Source: an uncultured Phycisphaerales bacterium (GTDB lineage Bacteria; Planctomycetota; Phycisphaerae; Tepidisphaerales; Tepidisphaeraceae). Taken from it: 64,000 nt of DNA. Both the position numbers and the translations under genes were made by a program. Below are positions 34,046-42,871 of this stretch, piece by piece (positions within the stretch are counted from its first letter, which is position 1; each line of letters starts with the position of its first letter). The notes beneath the pieces were generated by a model, which saw only the letters and a program-made list of their open reading frames with translations, did not search any database and was not told the origin of the DNA. Where the stretch lies: the NCBI GenBank assembly GCA_903871935.1, contig CAIQIQ010000081.1, positions 62,001 through 126,000 of the forward strand, written 5' to 3'.

Positions 34046-36039
34046 CCTGGCCACAATTTCTCAACCCGATGATCGCGATTATCGCCGCTGCCGTGGCGAT
34101 TCCCCTGCTAGTCCTGCTCTACTTTCTCAAGTTGCGCCGCCAGGAACGGGTGATCTCTTCGACCATCCTGTGGCGCAAAGCCATCCAGGATCTGCAGGTG
34201 AACGCCCCCTTCCAGAAACTGCGGCGGAACCTGCTGCTGTTCCTGCAGTTGCTTCTGCTGATCCTTCTGGCATTGGCACTTTCCCGACCCGTGGTTCAGC
34301 ACACACCCGGAGCGGGCCAGGTAAGCGTCATTCTGATTGACCATTCGGCGTCGATGTCCGCGAAAGACGTGAATGGCAAATCCCGCCTGGAGGAGGCCAA
34401 GCGCCAGGCGACCGATCTCGTGAACTCCATGCGCCGAGGCAGCCAGGCCATGGTCATCGCGTTCGATGAGACAGCCCAGACGGTGGAGTCATTCACCACC
34501 GATACAGCCGCCCTGCGCCGGGCGATTGATTCCATCGAACCCACCGATCGCAACACCCGACTCAAGCTTGCGTTTACCCTCGCCGATGCCCAGCTTGCAT
34601 TCATCCCCGAGCAGAACCGGCCGAATGTGGCCCCGCCCGATGTGTGGCTCTATTCCGATGGCCGCGTGCAGGACAATACTGAGGAACTGACTCTCCGCGG
34701 CAACCTGAAGTATGTGAAGATCGGTGCCGATGACTCGACCAACATCGCCATTGTCGCCCTCTCCGCTCGACGGAACTTCGAGAAGCCGACCGAGGTCCAG
34801 GTATTTTCCCGGCTCGCCAATTACGGTCCGCAGTTCGTCAACACTGATGTGCAGTTGAGCATCAACGGAAAGATGGCGAAGATCGCTTCGGTTCAACTGC
34901 CGCCGGAACGATGGCACGATCCGGAGTGGAAGAAACAACATGCCCAGGAGATCCCTCCCAATTACGAGACGCGCAACAGCGTTGAGTTCACCATCGACTT
35001 GCCTGACGCGGCAGTGCTGACCCTGGAACAACTCTACAAGGACGATGTCCTGGCCGCCGACAACACGGCACAGATTATCGTGCCTCCAGCACGGCAACTG
35101 CGCATGATGATGGTGACCGAAGGCAACTACTTTTTGCGCCGGGCCATCGGCGCGCTGCCGTTGAAGGACTGCCAGATCATCAAACCATCCGACTATGAGG
35201 GAAAGATTCCGGAGAACATGGACCTGATCCTGTTCGACCGCTACCAGCCAAAGCAACTTCCGGCGGCGGGATCGTTTATCTACTTCGCTGCCGTACCGCC
35301 TGACTCCAAGCTCAAAGCCATCGAGAAGGATGGTAATGTGGTGATGCTCTCTTCGCCGGAGGTCACCGACTGGTATCGCGAGCACCCGATCCTGGAGGGT
35401 GTCTCGATGCGGGCAATCAACATCCTCGAGACCATGCAACTCGACGTGCCGCTGGAAGCACAGGTGCTAGTGGGCAGTTCCCGCGGCCCGTTGATCGTGC
35501 TGTATCGTGAACCACGGCGCACGCATCTGGTCGTCGGATTTGACGTTCTTCAAAGCGACTGGGCCATTCCCCCTCGCCAGAGCCTGCCGGTGTTCCTCTT
35601 CCAGACATTGCGGTTCATGGCGCTCTCTTCGCAGGTAAACGTACGCGAATCACTCAGCCCGGGAGATGCGCCAACCATCGAGCGCGCCCTGTTGAACCGA
35701 GTAGATCCGAACCTCGCCCAGGTGAAGCTCTCCGGGCCGATCAATCGCGTACTTCCAATTCGGCCGGAGAGTGACCTGGTACTGCCATCTCTTGACCGCG
35801 TCGGGCTCTATACGCTTGATCCGCCGATCCCCGGGGCCGAGCAACTGGCCGTGAATCTGCTCTCCGAAAGAGAAAGCAACATCGCCCCGGTAGCGACGCC
35901 GCCCGGTCAGGCCGGTGAAGTGGTCACGCCAGCATCAGGCAAAGCACGGCTGGAGCTCTGGTGGTGGATTGTGGCCGCCGCCGCCCTGCCGCTGCTGCTG
36001 ATCGAGTGGCTGGTGTACACCCGCCGTGTTCATCTGTAG
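34042..36039 (+). CDS. BatA-like VWA membrane protein
   Basis: A protein of 665 residues. The N-terminus has the two-helix BatA region (MIAIIAAAVAIPLLVLLYFLKLRR and a second helix at LLLFLQLLLLILLALALS) with the conserved LWRKAIQDLQ between them. The VWA domain follows with the MIDAS motif DHSASMSA. A long beta-rich segment (about 260-620) faces outside, and a final helix (LELWWWIVAAAALPLLLIEW) ends in a short basic tail. It starts within the DUF58 stop (ATGA). Together with MoxR and DUF58 it forms a Bat-type membrane complex of unclear substrate. Confidence 0.88.
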   Translation: MTWPQFLNPMIAIIAAAVAIPLLVLLYFLKLRRQERVISSTILWRKAIQDLQVNAPFQKLRRNLLLFLQLLLLILLALALSRPVVQHTPGAGQVSVILIDHSASMSAKDVNGKSRLEEAKRQATDLVNSMRRGSQAMVIAFDETAQTVESFTTDTAALRRAIDSIEPTDRNTRLKLAFTLADAQLAFIPEQNRPNVAPPDVWLYSDGRVQDNTEELTLRGNLKYVKIGADDSTNIAIVALSARRNFEKPTEVQVFSRLANYGPQFVNTDVQLSINGKMAKIASVQLPPERWHDPEWKKQHAQEIPPNYETRNSVEFTIDLPDAAVLTLEQLYKDDVLAADNTAQIIVPPARQLRMMMVTEGNYFLRRAIGALPLKDCQIIKPSDYEGKIPENMDLILFDRYQPKQLPAAGSFIYFAAVPPDSKLKAIEKDGNVVMLSSPEVTDWYREHPILEGVSMRAINILETMQLDVPLEAQVLVGSSRGPLIVLYREPRRTHLVVGFDVLQSDWAIPPRQSLPVFLFQTLRFMALSSQVNVRESLSPGDAPTIERALLNRVDPNLAQVKLSGPINRVLPIRPESDLVLPSLDRVGLYTLDPPIPGAEQLAVNLLSERESNIAPVATPPGQAGEVVTPASGKARLELWWWIVAAAALPLLLIEWLVYTRRVHL

Positions 36040-36073
36040 ACGGACGCTGGTTGGGCAGGTACTCTGCGCAAGT

Positions 36074-36472
36074 ATGCATAGGGAAAGCTACTCCATACTC
36101 GCTCGATCTCTTATTGCCATGGCCCTGGCGTTGCTGCCGCTGAGTCTCTGTTCCTGCTTGAACTCTCGCGGATCCAGCAGCATCACCTCACAGGGGAATC
36201 GTCTTGAGATGACGGTCAAAGCCCCTATCTCGCGTGTCGGCATTGCCGCGCGCGACGCCATGGTGCAGCAGAAGATGACGATCGTCGCCTACAGTGTAAC
36301 GGAGAAAGCTGGCAGCATCGTTGCCTACACGCCGACGGGCATGCGGATTGAACTGACGATCCGCCCCATTGATGCCGGCAGCAGCACGTTGACCGCCCTT
36401 ACCAATGGCTCGGAAGAGGCCGACGACGCGGCAACGTCGCTCCTGGCGAAGACCGCCTCCAAGGCCTCGTAG
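36074..36472 (+). CDS. Small lipoprotein
   Basis: A protein of 132 residues with signal peptide and lipobox LSLCSC (Cys near 28). The mature domain (GNRLEMTVKAPISRVGIAARDAMVQ to DAGSSTLTALTNG) resembles the short DUF3568-type lipoproteins, with a beta-alpha pattern. It lies 34 nt after the BatA-like gene and is probably the last gene of that operon. The frame is open from 36026, but ATG 36074 starts the signal peptide. Confidence 0.75.
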   Translation: MHRESYSILARSLIAMALALLPLSLCSCLNSRGSSSITSQGNRLEMTVKAPISRVGIAARDAMVQQKMTIVAYSVTEKAGSIVAYTPTGMRIELTIRPIDAGSSTLTALTNGSEEADDAATSLLAKTASKAS

Positions 36473-36537
36473 AGCCAACTACCATTCACTGATCTGCATC
36501 GACAACACGGATGTCTTCCGCATCTGTGAATACGTGA

Positions 36538-38379
36538 TTACGGGCGAAGTTCCCGCATCGGCAAAGTCCTGGACCTCGGCCGACTGGAACTCACAGCCAG
36601 GCACAACACCACGCCGGCAAGCACGAGCACCGCCCAACCAATGTCGGGAAAGGTACTCTGCACCAGTGACAACCACTCCTGCGAAACAGGTGTGAGCCGG
36701 ACCATGGTCAGCATGTAACCGAACATCATTAGGCAGGCGATCACCGAGAGCACCAACCAGAGCAATAGTCCGCTGAAGCTGATCGCGGCATAGGCAGAGA
36801 GCATCGCCGCCGGCCAAATCAAATACCGCTCAATCATCTGGGGCAGCAGTGCATACGCCATCAGCAGTGGCGCGGCGAATGCCACCAGCAGGCGCGGGTC
36901 ATGGTTGCGACGATGCCGCACGACCCCGATCACGCACGGCACCAGTGCGATGACATAGAGTGCCATCATCACCTGACGAATCGGGACTTGGCCCAGACCC
37001 AGCCATGGAACCCATGACATATCTGCCACATCGGCGTACCTCCATCCAAACCGCACTTGCAGGATCGAGCCCAGATTCGGCGCCAGACACCAATAAAGCT
37101 GTCGCCAGTGCCGGGTGCCATACTTGATGCCGACCTCATACCATGCCATCGAGGCGCCAAACAGCGGTACGGTGAGCGCCAGGGATCCAGCCCACAGCGT
37201 CGCCAGAGCGGTGGGCATCCACCATCGGCTCCCAGCCAGCGCGATCGTGATCACCAAGGCACTCACTGCCGCTGTATAGAGCAGGTTCTCGTTGCTCAAT
37301 CTCCATGCGGGAGCACAAAGAACCACCCCTGCCGCCAGTGCCAGGATGCTTCGCAGCACCCACCAGGCAACGCTTCTTCGCGGCAACAGACCCGCCGCCA
37401 GAATCAGCATCGCACTGACCGCAACGTGAACCATCCAGAGATGCGCCGGTTCGCCACGGGTCATCCATGGCCAGACAACCATGCCAACCCCTGCCAGCAG
37501 ACCCACGCACAGCCGCAGCACCGCCCTGAAGTTGCCCAGCAGCAGCGGCCAGGCGATCAGCAGCGGCAGCGCCAGCAGGATCTGCCCTTTGGTCATCGCA
37601 GAGATCGCGACCGCCATTCCGGCAGGCAACCACCAGTCGATCAGACCGAAGAAAATCGCCCAGATCAGCGGTGGCAGCAACCACACATCCCATTGCGGAT
37701 ACACATGGGCGTTAAAAATCACCGCCGGATTGAACCAGATCAGCAGTGCCGCACAGGTGGCCGCGCGCAGTCCCACCGTCGAAGGCAATGCACGGAGTTG
37801 TTCGAGATGTTCGGTCCGGCCCCACCCTTGTGATATTCGCCTCGTCCACCAGCGCTCCGGCGCTGGCAGGGCGCACATTCGCATCCAGCGGTAAACAAGC
37901 AGGAACATCCCCGCGGCCGCGGCCAGCTCGCAACCCATATTCAGGCGCAGCATCGGCTCCGTGAACTCATAGTCCGGCCGCCAATACAGCGTCTGGCCCT
38001 TTGGCACCGCATATTTGTCATACGCCCAACTCGTCCAGGCATCGGCTATCAACAGGCGAAGCGGCGGGTAGTCGAGGGCAAAGCGCGCCGGCCCGGCGTA
38101 ATCCCCAGTCGGCCCGAAGCGAGAGTACAGATCGTCGTACACCTCCAGCACACCAATCCGGCGTGCCTGGTTCCCCCACTCAATCGCGTTGCTGACGCTG
38201 TTTACAAAGCGGATGCTGGTGGTTTGATCCCATGCCCAGCGCCGAAGCTGGATTCCCCAGTAGATTGCACCGACAAATAGCAGCATCACGGACACCCAAG
38301 CCAGCCACACCCGCCACCGCGATGGCGCGGGCGCGGTGGTGACGACTGCCTGAGTCTGGCATTGGGCTGCTTCCAACAT
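36538..38379 (-). CDS. Polytopic membrane glycosyltransferase-like protein (GT87/DUF2029 type)
   Basis: A protein of 613 residues with about 12 hydrophobic helices. The first loop after helix 1 is long and acidic (VYDDLYSRFGPTGDYAGPARFALDYPPLRLLIADAW), a feature of GT-C enzymes that use polyprenyl-phosphate sugars, where an acidic residue is catalytic. It fits the GT87/DUF2029 group of mannosyltransferase-like proteins. The ATG at 38379 is chosen because the first helix begins about 25 residues later; upstream frame extension has no membrane or family signal. The adjacent L,D-transpeptidase gene suggests an envelope role. Confidence 0.78.
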   Translation of the reverse strand: MLEAAQCQTQAVVTTAPAPSRWRVWLAWVSVMLLFVGAIYWGIQLRRWAWDQTTSIRFVNSVSNAIEWGNQARRIGVLEVYDDLYSRFGPTGDYAGPARFALDYPPLRLLIADAWTSWAYDKYAVPKGQTLYWRPDYEFTEPMLRLNMGCELAAAAGMFLLVYRWMRMCALPAPERWWTRRISQGWGRTEHLEQLRALPSTVGLRAATCAALLIWFNPAVIFNAHVYPQWDVWLLPPLIWAIFFGLIDWWLPAGMAVAISAMTKGQILLALPLLIAWPLLLGNFRAVLRLCVGLLAGVGMVVWPWMTRGEPAHLWMVHVAVSAMLILAAGLLPRRSVAWWVLRSILALAAGVVLCAPAWRLSNENLLYTAAVSALVITIALAGSRWWMPTALATLWAGSLALTVPLFGASMAWYEVGIKYGTRHWRQLYWCLAPNLGSILQVRFGWRYADVADMSWVPWLGLGQVPIRQVMMALYVIALVPCVIGVVRHRRNHDPRLLVAFAAPLLMAYALLPQMIERYLIWPAAMLSAYAAISFSGLLLWLVLSVIACLMMFGYMLTMVRLTPVSQEWLSLVQSTFPDIGWAVLVLAGVVLCLAVSSSRPRSRTLPMRELRP

Positions 38380-38453
38380 GCGCACTGAGCCTTGAGGCCG
38401 ACATAAGCCTCCCTTTCTGCTGGTTATACAACAGGTCGGCCCGTCCGTTGGGA

Positions 38454-39419
38454 TCACGGGACCACAAATGTGACGATAGCGCCCGGGCGGATCATCTTTG
38501 AAAGTCGGATCGCATCCCAGTTGGTCATGCGGAAACACCCGTGCGAGCCGGTCTTGCCGATCATCTCCGGATGCGGCGTGCCATGAATGCCATATCCCGG
38601 CAGGTCCAGACCGATCCACGCCAGCCCCACCGGGTTTCGCGGCCCCGGCGCGATCAGCAGCTTATGGGTCACATTGTGGACCTCCGGCCAATACTGCGGA
38701 TCAAAGGTGTAATCGGGATTGCGGTGCACGACGATGACTTTCGTCTCGCCCGAGGGACGCTTCTCCACGTGCGCGGCAATGCTGCAGTGGAAGAGCGCGA
38801 TGACCTTCCCCTGCTCATCCAGAGCCAATATCTGCTTATTCCGAAGGTCGATCTTGAGTGAGGCCGCCTTGGGCGCCCGGGATTCCTGAACGCCTGGGAC
38901 AATCAGAACCGTGCCTGCCTTAATGCCGTCGAATCCGACGGTTGGGTTCAGCGATTGCATCATCGCTCTGCTTGTATGGAACTTCTCCGCCAGGCCATCA
39001 AGGGCATCGTAATAGCCCAACTGGCTCTGCTTGGCTCGTTCATTCCAGTCTTCCAGCAGAGGAGTAATCCCTTCCAGGTCCGACGGCTGCACCGAATACT
39101 CGATCACGGCATGATCCGGATCCGGTTTGAGATGCTCCTGTGTAGCGGCATCCATCGCTCCAGTGGCCGGCAATCCACTGCCGCGCTGATAGATCTCGGT
39201 CGCCACCCGGGTCTTCGGGCCGATCTTCCCGTCGATCAGCCCCGGCGAGAATCCCTCGCGCTCCAGGGCGATCTGCCAGGCAAGGCCCCCGGCCAGCGCC
39301 CGGTCTGCAAGCAGACGTTTGGCCGGTATCGCATGCGAAGCAGACGGCGCAGTGGCCTGTGCCAGCACCGGCACGGCGACGAATCCCAGAACGACGATCG
39401 CAAAACCCCAGTTTCGCAT
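38454..39419 (-). CDS. L,D-transpeptidase with peptidoglycan-binding and LysM-like domains
   Basis: A protein of 321 residues: signal peptide (MRNWGFAIVVLGFVAVPVLAQ), a peptidoglycan-binding domain 1 (LEREGFSPGLIDGKIGPKTRVA), a LysM-like segment (LAEKFHTSRAMMQSLNP to AGTVLIVPG) and a YkuD catalytic domain. The catalytic motif is GIHGTPHPEMIGKTGSHGCFRM, written here in parts as GIHGTPHPEM and TGSHGCFRMTN with the Cys nucleophile. Such enzymes make 3-3 cross-links in peptidoglycan or attach proteins to it. This indicates that the organism has peptidoglycan. It lies 74 nt upstream of the GT87-like gene on the same strand. Confidence 0.92.
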   Translation of the reverse strand: MRNWGFAIVVLGFVAVPVLAQATAPSASHAIPAKRLLADRALAGGLAWQIALEREGFSPGLIDGKIGPKTRVATEIYQRGSGLPATGAMDAATQEHLKPDPDHAVIEYSVQPSDLEGITPLLEDWNERAKQSQLGYYDALDGLAEKFHTSRAMMQSLNPTVGFDGIKAGTVLIVPGVQESRAPKAASLKIDLRNKQILALDEQGKVIALFHCSIAAHVEKRPSGETKVIVVHRNPDYTFDPQYWPEVHNVTHKLLIAPGPRNPVGLAWIGLDLPGYGIHGTPHPEMIGKTGSHGCFRMTNWDAIRLSKMIRPGAIVTFVVP

Positions 39420-39645
39420 TTGCCTACATCCATGTAGTCGAACCAGAGGTAGATTCTAAACGACACAGATGAGGATGCCAGAGCTTTTTGCCAATCCTGG
39501 GACCCAGACCGGCCGCTATGTGCCACAGGTCACCCTGTTGCCCGCAGAACCAGGAGGCGCCATTCCGACCGACTGACTCCCCGTCTGGTTGCGAACAGCG
39601 CCCGACCGGGTACATTTACAGCCCTTACGAAAGGATATCAGAACC

Positions 39646-40071
39646 ATGGAAACACCCAGCACACCGCCAAACCCGGCCGTACCCGCTGCATCTGCCATCC
39701 CAACCCCTCCCGCCACGCCAGCACCCGCTGCGGGCCCCGCCACCATCACCTATGATGACTTTGCCAAGATCGATTTTCGCGTCGGCACCATCCGCCAGGC
39801 CGTCGCCCTGGAAAAGTCCAAGAAGCTCCTGAAGCTGCAGGTTGAGCTGGGCAACGGTGAACTCCGCCAGGTCCTTGCCGGAATTAAGGAGCACTACACT
39901 CCTGAACAGCTCATCGTCAAACAGGTCATCCTTGTCGCCAACCTCGCCCCCCGTCCCATGATGGGCGAAGTCAGCCACGGCATGGTCCTCGCCGCCACCG
40001 ACTCCGCCACCAGCAGATTGATCATCATGACTCCGTCCGAACCGGTCACTCCAGGCAGCATCGTAAAATAG
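39646..40071 (+). CDS. Free-standing tRNA-binding domain protein (MetRS beta/CsaA-like)
   Basis: A protein of 141 residues. A Pro/Ala-rich leader of 30 residues precedes an OB-fold tRNA-binding domain: DDFAKIDFRVGTIRQAVALEKSKKLLKLQVELG, seen in parts as DDFAKIDFRVGTI and KLLKLQVELGNGE, then LVANLAPRPMMGEVSHGMVLAA. This is the domain at the C-terminus of many methionyl-tRNA synthetases and of CsaA/Trbp111. No MetRS gene is adjacent, so it may bind MetRS in trans or act as a separate tRNA-binding protein. AAGGA upstream supports the ATG at 39646. Confidence 0.85.
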   Translation: METPSTPPNPAVPAASAIPTPPATPAPAAGPATITYDDFAKIDFRVGTIRQAVALEKSKKLLKLQVELGNGELRQVLAGIKEHYTPEQLIVKQVILVANLAPRPMMGEVSHGMVLAATDSATSRLIIMTPSEPVTPGSIVK

Positions 40072-40104
40072 AGCGGCAACCGGCTGTTCACCAATCAGCA
40101 CCCT

Positions 40105-41862
40105 ATGCTTCGCGAACTTCATATCTCCAATCTCGCCATCATCACCGATGTGCGGATCGAGTTCGCTGCGGGGTTGAACTGCTTCACCGGCGCTACCGGC
40201 GCCGGCAAGAGCTTGGTCCTGGGTGCTCTTGAGGTCCTCCTTGGCCAGCGTTCCCCCGCCGAGATGCTCCGCCCCGGCGCGGATGAGGGCAGAGTCTCGG
40301 GCCTGTTTGAGATTGCCGACGCCATGCTGGTCAAAGAGCTCGCCCATGCCGCCGATATGGATCTTGATGGCGCTGAGCTTCTGCTGACCCGCCGACTCTA
40401 CTCCTCGGGCCGTTCCAGTGTCAGCCTGAACGGCAACCCGATCACTGTCTCGATGCTCAAGAACGTCGCCGAGTTGCTCGTTGATGTCCACGGTCAGCAT
40501 GATCACCAGTTCCTTCTTAAGCCCTCGAACCAGCTCGACGTCCTCGACGATTTCGGTGATCTGTATCCGCTCCGCTCACAATACCACGACATCTACGAGC
40601 AACTCGCCGATGCCTGCCGCCGGCTTGAAGAGCTTGCCTCCAGCAACCAGTTCCGCAAACAGCAGCTTGATCTTTACCGATTCCAGGCCGACGAGATCGA
40701 CAAAGCTGAACTAGACCCCGCGGAATACCCCGAACTCCAGTCCCGCGCTTCGGTTCTGCACAATCTCGAACGCCTGAAGCGCGATGCCGCCGCCTCGCAC
40801 CAGGCGCTCTACGAGACCGACGGCTCCATCGTCGAACGCCTTCGCGGCATCATTGGCATCCTGAGCGAATCGGCCGAGCTCGATGCAAAGCTCAAAGGCA
40901 CCGCCCAGGCCATCCGCGAAGCCACCATCCAACTCGAGGAAGCTTCGTTTGACCTGAATCGCTATCTTGACCATCTCGATATGGACCCGGGTGAGCTGGC
41001 CGAGATTGAGGACCGCCTCAACACGATAAACCGCATTCTTGGCAAGTACGGTGATTCCGTCGAAACCATAGTTGCCTACCGCACCGAGATCGGCCAGAAG
41101 ATCGCCGATCTGCAGCAAGATGCTTCCGATCTGGGTAACCTGGGCTCTCAGATCGAGCCCCTCACGCGCAAGCTCCGCGAACTGGGCGGCAAACTCACCG
41201 AAGCCCGCAGAAAGGCGGCTGCCCGGCTCGCTCCTCAGATCGAAACCCAGCTCTCCGAACTGGGCATGGAAAAAGCCCGCTTCACCATCAGCTTCGCCGC
41301 TGCTGTACCCACGATCCCCGGCATCGATCTCCCCGCCTCGCCATCGGGCGCTGACCAGGTTGAGTTCATCATCCAGACCAATCCCGGCCAGCTTGCCCAG
41401 CCCCTCCGCAAGATCGCCTCCGGTGGTGAGATGAGCCGGATCATGCTCGCCCTCAAAGGTATTCTCGCCCAGTCCGACCGAGTCAGTGTCCTGGTATTCG
41501 ATGAGATTGACTCCAACGTCGGCGGCCGGCTAGGATCGGTCATCGGCCTTAAGCTCCGTGACCTTGGCGTCCACCACCAGGTGCTTTGCATTACTCACCT
41601 CCCGCAGATCGCCTGCTTTGCCGATCGCCATCTTACTGTCCGCAAGACCGTCAGCGGCAAGACCACTCAGGCGGCCGTGCGCATCGTGGATGGCGAGGAT
41701 CGCCTTCAGGAACTCGCCGAGATGATCGGCGGTGCCCAGATCACCCCCACGACGCTGGCGCAGGTGCAGGAACTGCTCGATGCCGCCGGCACTACTGGCA
41801 ATGCTGGCAGACGCAAGCGTATGATTACCGTCGCTGCTGTGAAACAGAAGAAGGGCAAGTAA
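40105..41862 (+). CDS. recN: DNA repair protein RecN
   Basis: A protein of 585 residues of the SMC-like RecN family. Walker A GATGAGKS (29-36), the VDVHGQHDHQFLL block, a long coiled-coil middle, the ABC signature ASGGEMSRIMLALKG, Walker B VLVFDEIDSNVGG, and ITHLPQIACFADRH. It is a cohesin-like protein that acts in recombinational repair of double-strand breaks. It starts 33 nt after the tRNA-binding gene and is probably co-transcribed with it. No LexA-type site was recognised upstream. Confidence 0.95.
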   Translation: MLRELHISNLAIITDVRIEFAAGLNCFTGATGAGKSLVLGALEVLLGQRSPAEMLRPGADEGRVSGLFEIADAMLVKELAHAADMDLDGAELLLTRRLYSSGRSSVSLNGNPITVSMLKNVAELLVDVHGQHDHQFLLKPSNQLDVLDDFGDLYPLRSQYHDIYEQLADACRRLEELASSNQFRKQQLDLYRFQADEIDKAELDPAEYPELQSRASVLHNLERLKRDAAASHQALYETDGSIVERLRGIIGILSESAELDAKLKGTAQAIREATIQLEEASFDLNRYLDHLDMDPGELAEIEDRLNTINRILGKYGDSVETIVAYRTEIGQKIADLQQDASDLGNLGSQIEPLTRKLRELGGKLTEARRKAAARLAPQIETQLSELGMEKARFTISFAAAVPTIPGIDLPASPSGADQVEFIIQTNPGQLAQPLRKIASGGEMSRIMLALKGILAQSDRVSVLVFDEIDSNVGGRLGSVIGLKLRDLGVHHQVLCITHLPQIACFADRHLTVRKTVSGKTTQAAVRIVDGEDRLQELAEMIGGAQITPTTLAQVQELLDAAGTTGNAGRRKRMITVAAVKQKKGK

Positions 41863-41910
41863 CATGGTTTCCGGTGTCCCAGATCAATACAAGCGGGGTA
41901 TACGCTAACC

Positions 41911-42837
41911 ATGGAAGTCATCGATCGCCTGCGCGAGAACATCAGCCGTGTCTACATGGGAAATCCCCAGGCAGTTGACCTTGTCCTGGTGGGCCTGCTT
42001 GCCCGGGGGCACGTCTTGATCGAGGATGTTCCCGGCGTCGGCAAGACCGTGCTCGCCAAGGCCCTGGCGCGCAGTATTGACTGCCGTTTCAGCCGCATCC
42101 AGCTTACTCCCGACCTGCTTCCTTCCGATCTCCTGGGCGTCTCGATCTACAACCAGCAGACCCAGGCGTTTGATTTCAAGCCCGGCCCCATCTTCGCCAA
42201 CATTGTCCTGGCGGATGAGATTAACCGCACCACACCGCGCACCCAGTCGGCCCTCCTTGAAGCGATGGCCGAGGAGCAGGTCTCGTGCGACAACCAGACC
42301 TTTGCCCTCAAGCGCCCCTTCATGGTCATTGCCACACAGAACCCTTTCGAATTTGAAGGAACCTATCACCTGCCCGAAAACCAATTCGACCGCTTCATCC
42401 TGCGGATCGATCTGGGCTACCCCGACCGCAGCAACGAACACAAAGTGCTTACCACCCAACCCTCGCGCGGCGCGCTGCAGCATCTCGAGCCCGTCGCCAC
42501 GGCCGAACAGATCATCGCGGCTCAGGACGCCGTAGTGGATACCAAGATCGACTCGTCCATCATCGACTATATCCTCGATATCGTCGCCCAGACGCGAGCC
42601 AACGAACAGCTTCACCTGGGCGTCTCCACTCGCGGCGCTCTTGCCCTGAGCTCGGCAGCGCAAGCCTACGCAGTGCTGTGCGGCCGCAACTACGTTATCC
42701 CCGACGATGTGAAACAACTTGTTGTTCCCGTGCTGGCTCATCGCATCATCAGCAAGAGCTACCTGAACGATGGCGAGATGCACGGCACCGCCCGCATCCT
42801 GAACCAGATTCTGGAATCGGTCGCCGCGCCGAACTAA
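41911..42837 (+). CDS. MoxR-family AAA ATPase (second copy)
   Basis: A protein of 308 residues. Walker A DVPGVGKT (39-46), Walker B VLADEINR, and IATQNPFEFEGTYHLPENQFDRF. It is shorter than the first MoxR in the window and belongs to the branch found with DUF58 and transglutaminase genes, which follow directly. It probably remodels the DUF58 or transglutaminase partner. It lies 48 nt after recN on the same strand. Confidence 0.94.
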   Translation: MEVIDRLRENISRVYMGNPQAVDLVLVGLLARGHVLIEDVPGVGKTVLAKALARSIDCRFSRIQLTPDLLPSDLLGVSIYNQQTQAFDFKPGPIFANIVLADEINRTTPRTQSALLEAMAEEQVSCDNQTFALKRPFMVIATQNPFEFEGTYHLPENQFDRFILRIDLGYPDRSNEHKVLTTQPSRGALQHLEPVATAEQIIAAQDAVVDTKIDSSIIDYILDIVAQTRANEQLHLGVSTRGALALSSAAQAYAVLCGRNYVIPDDVKQLVVPVLAHRIISKSYLNDGEMHGTARILNQILESVAAPN

Positions 42838-42871
42838 GCGGCCACCATGCGATCTGTCAGAAGCAGTAGCG

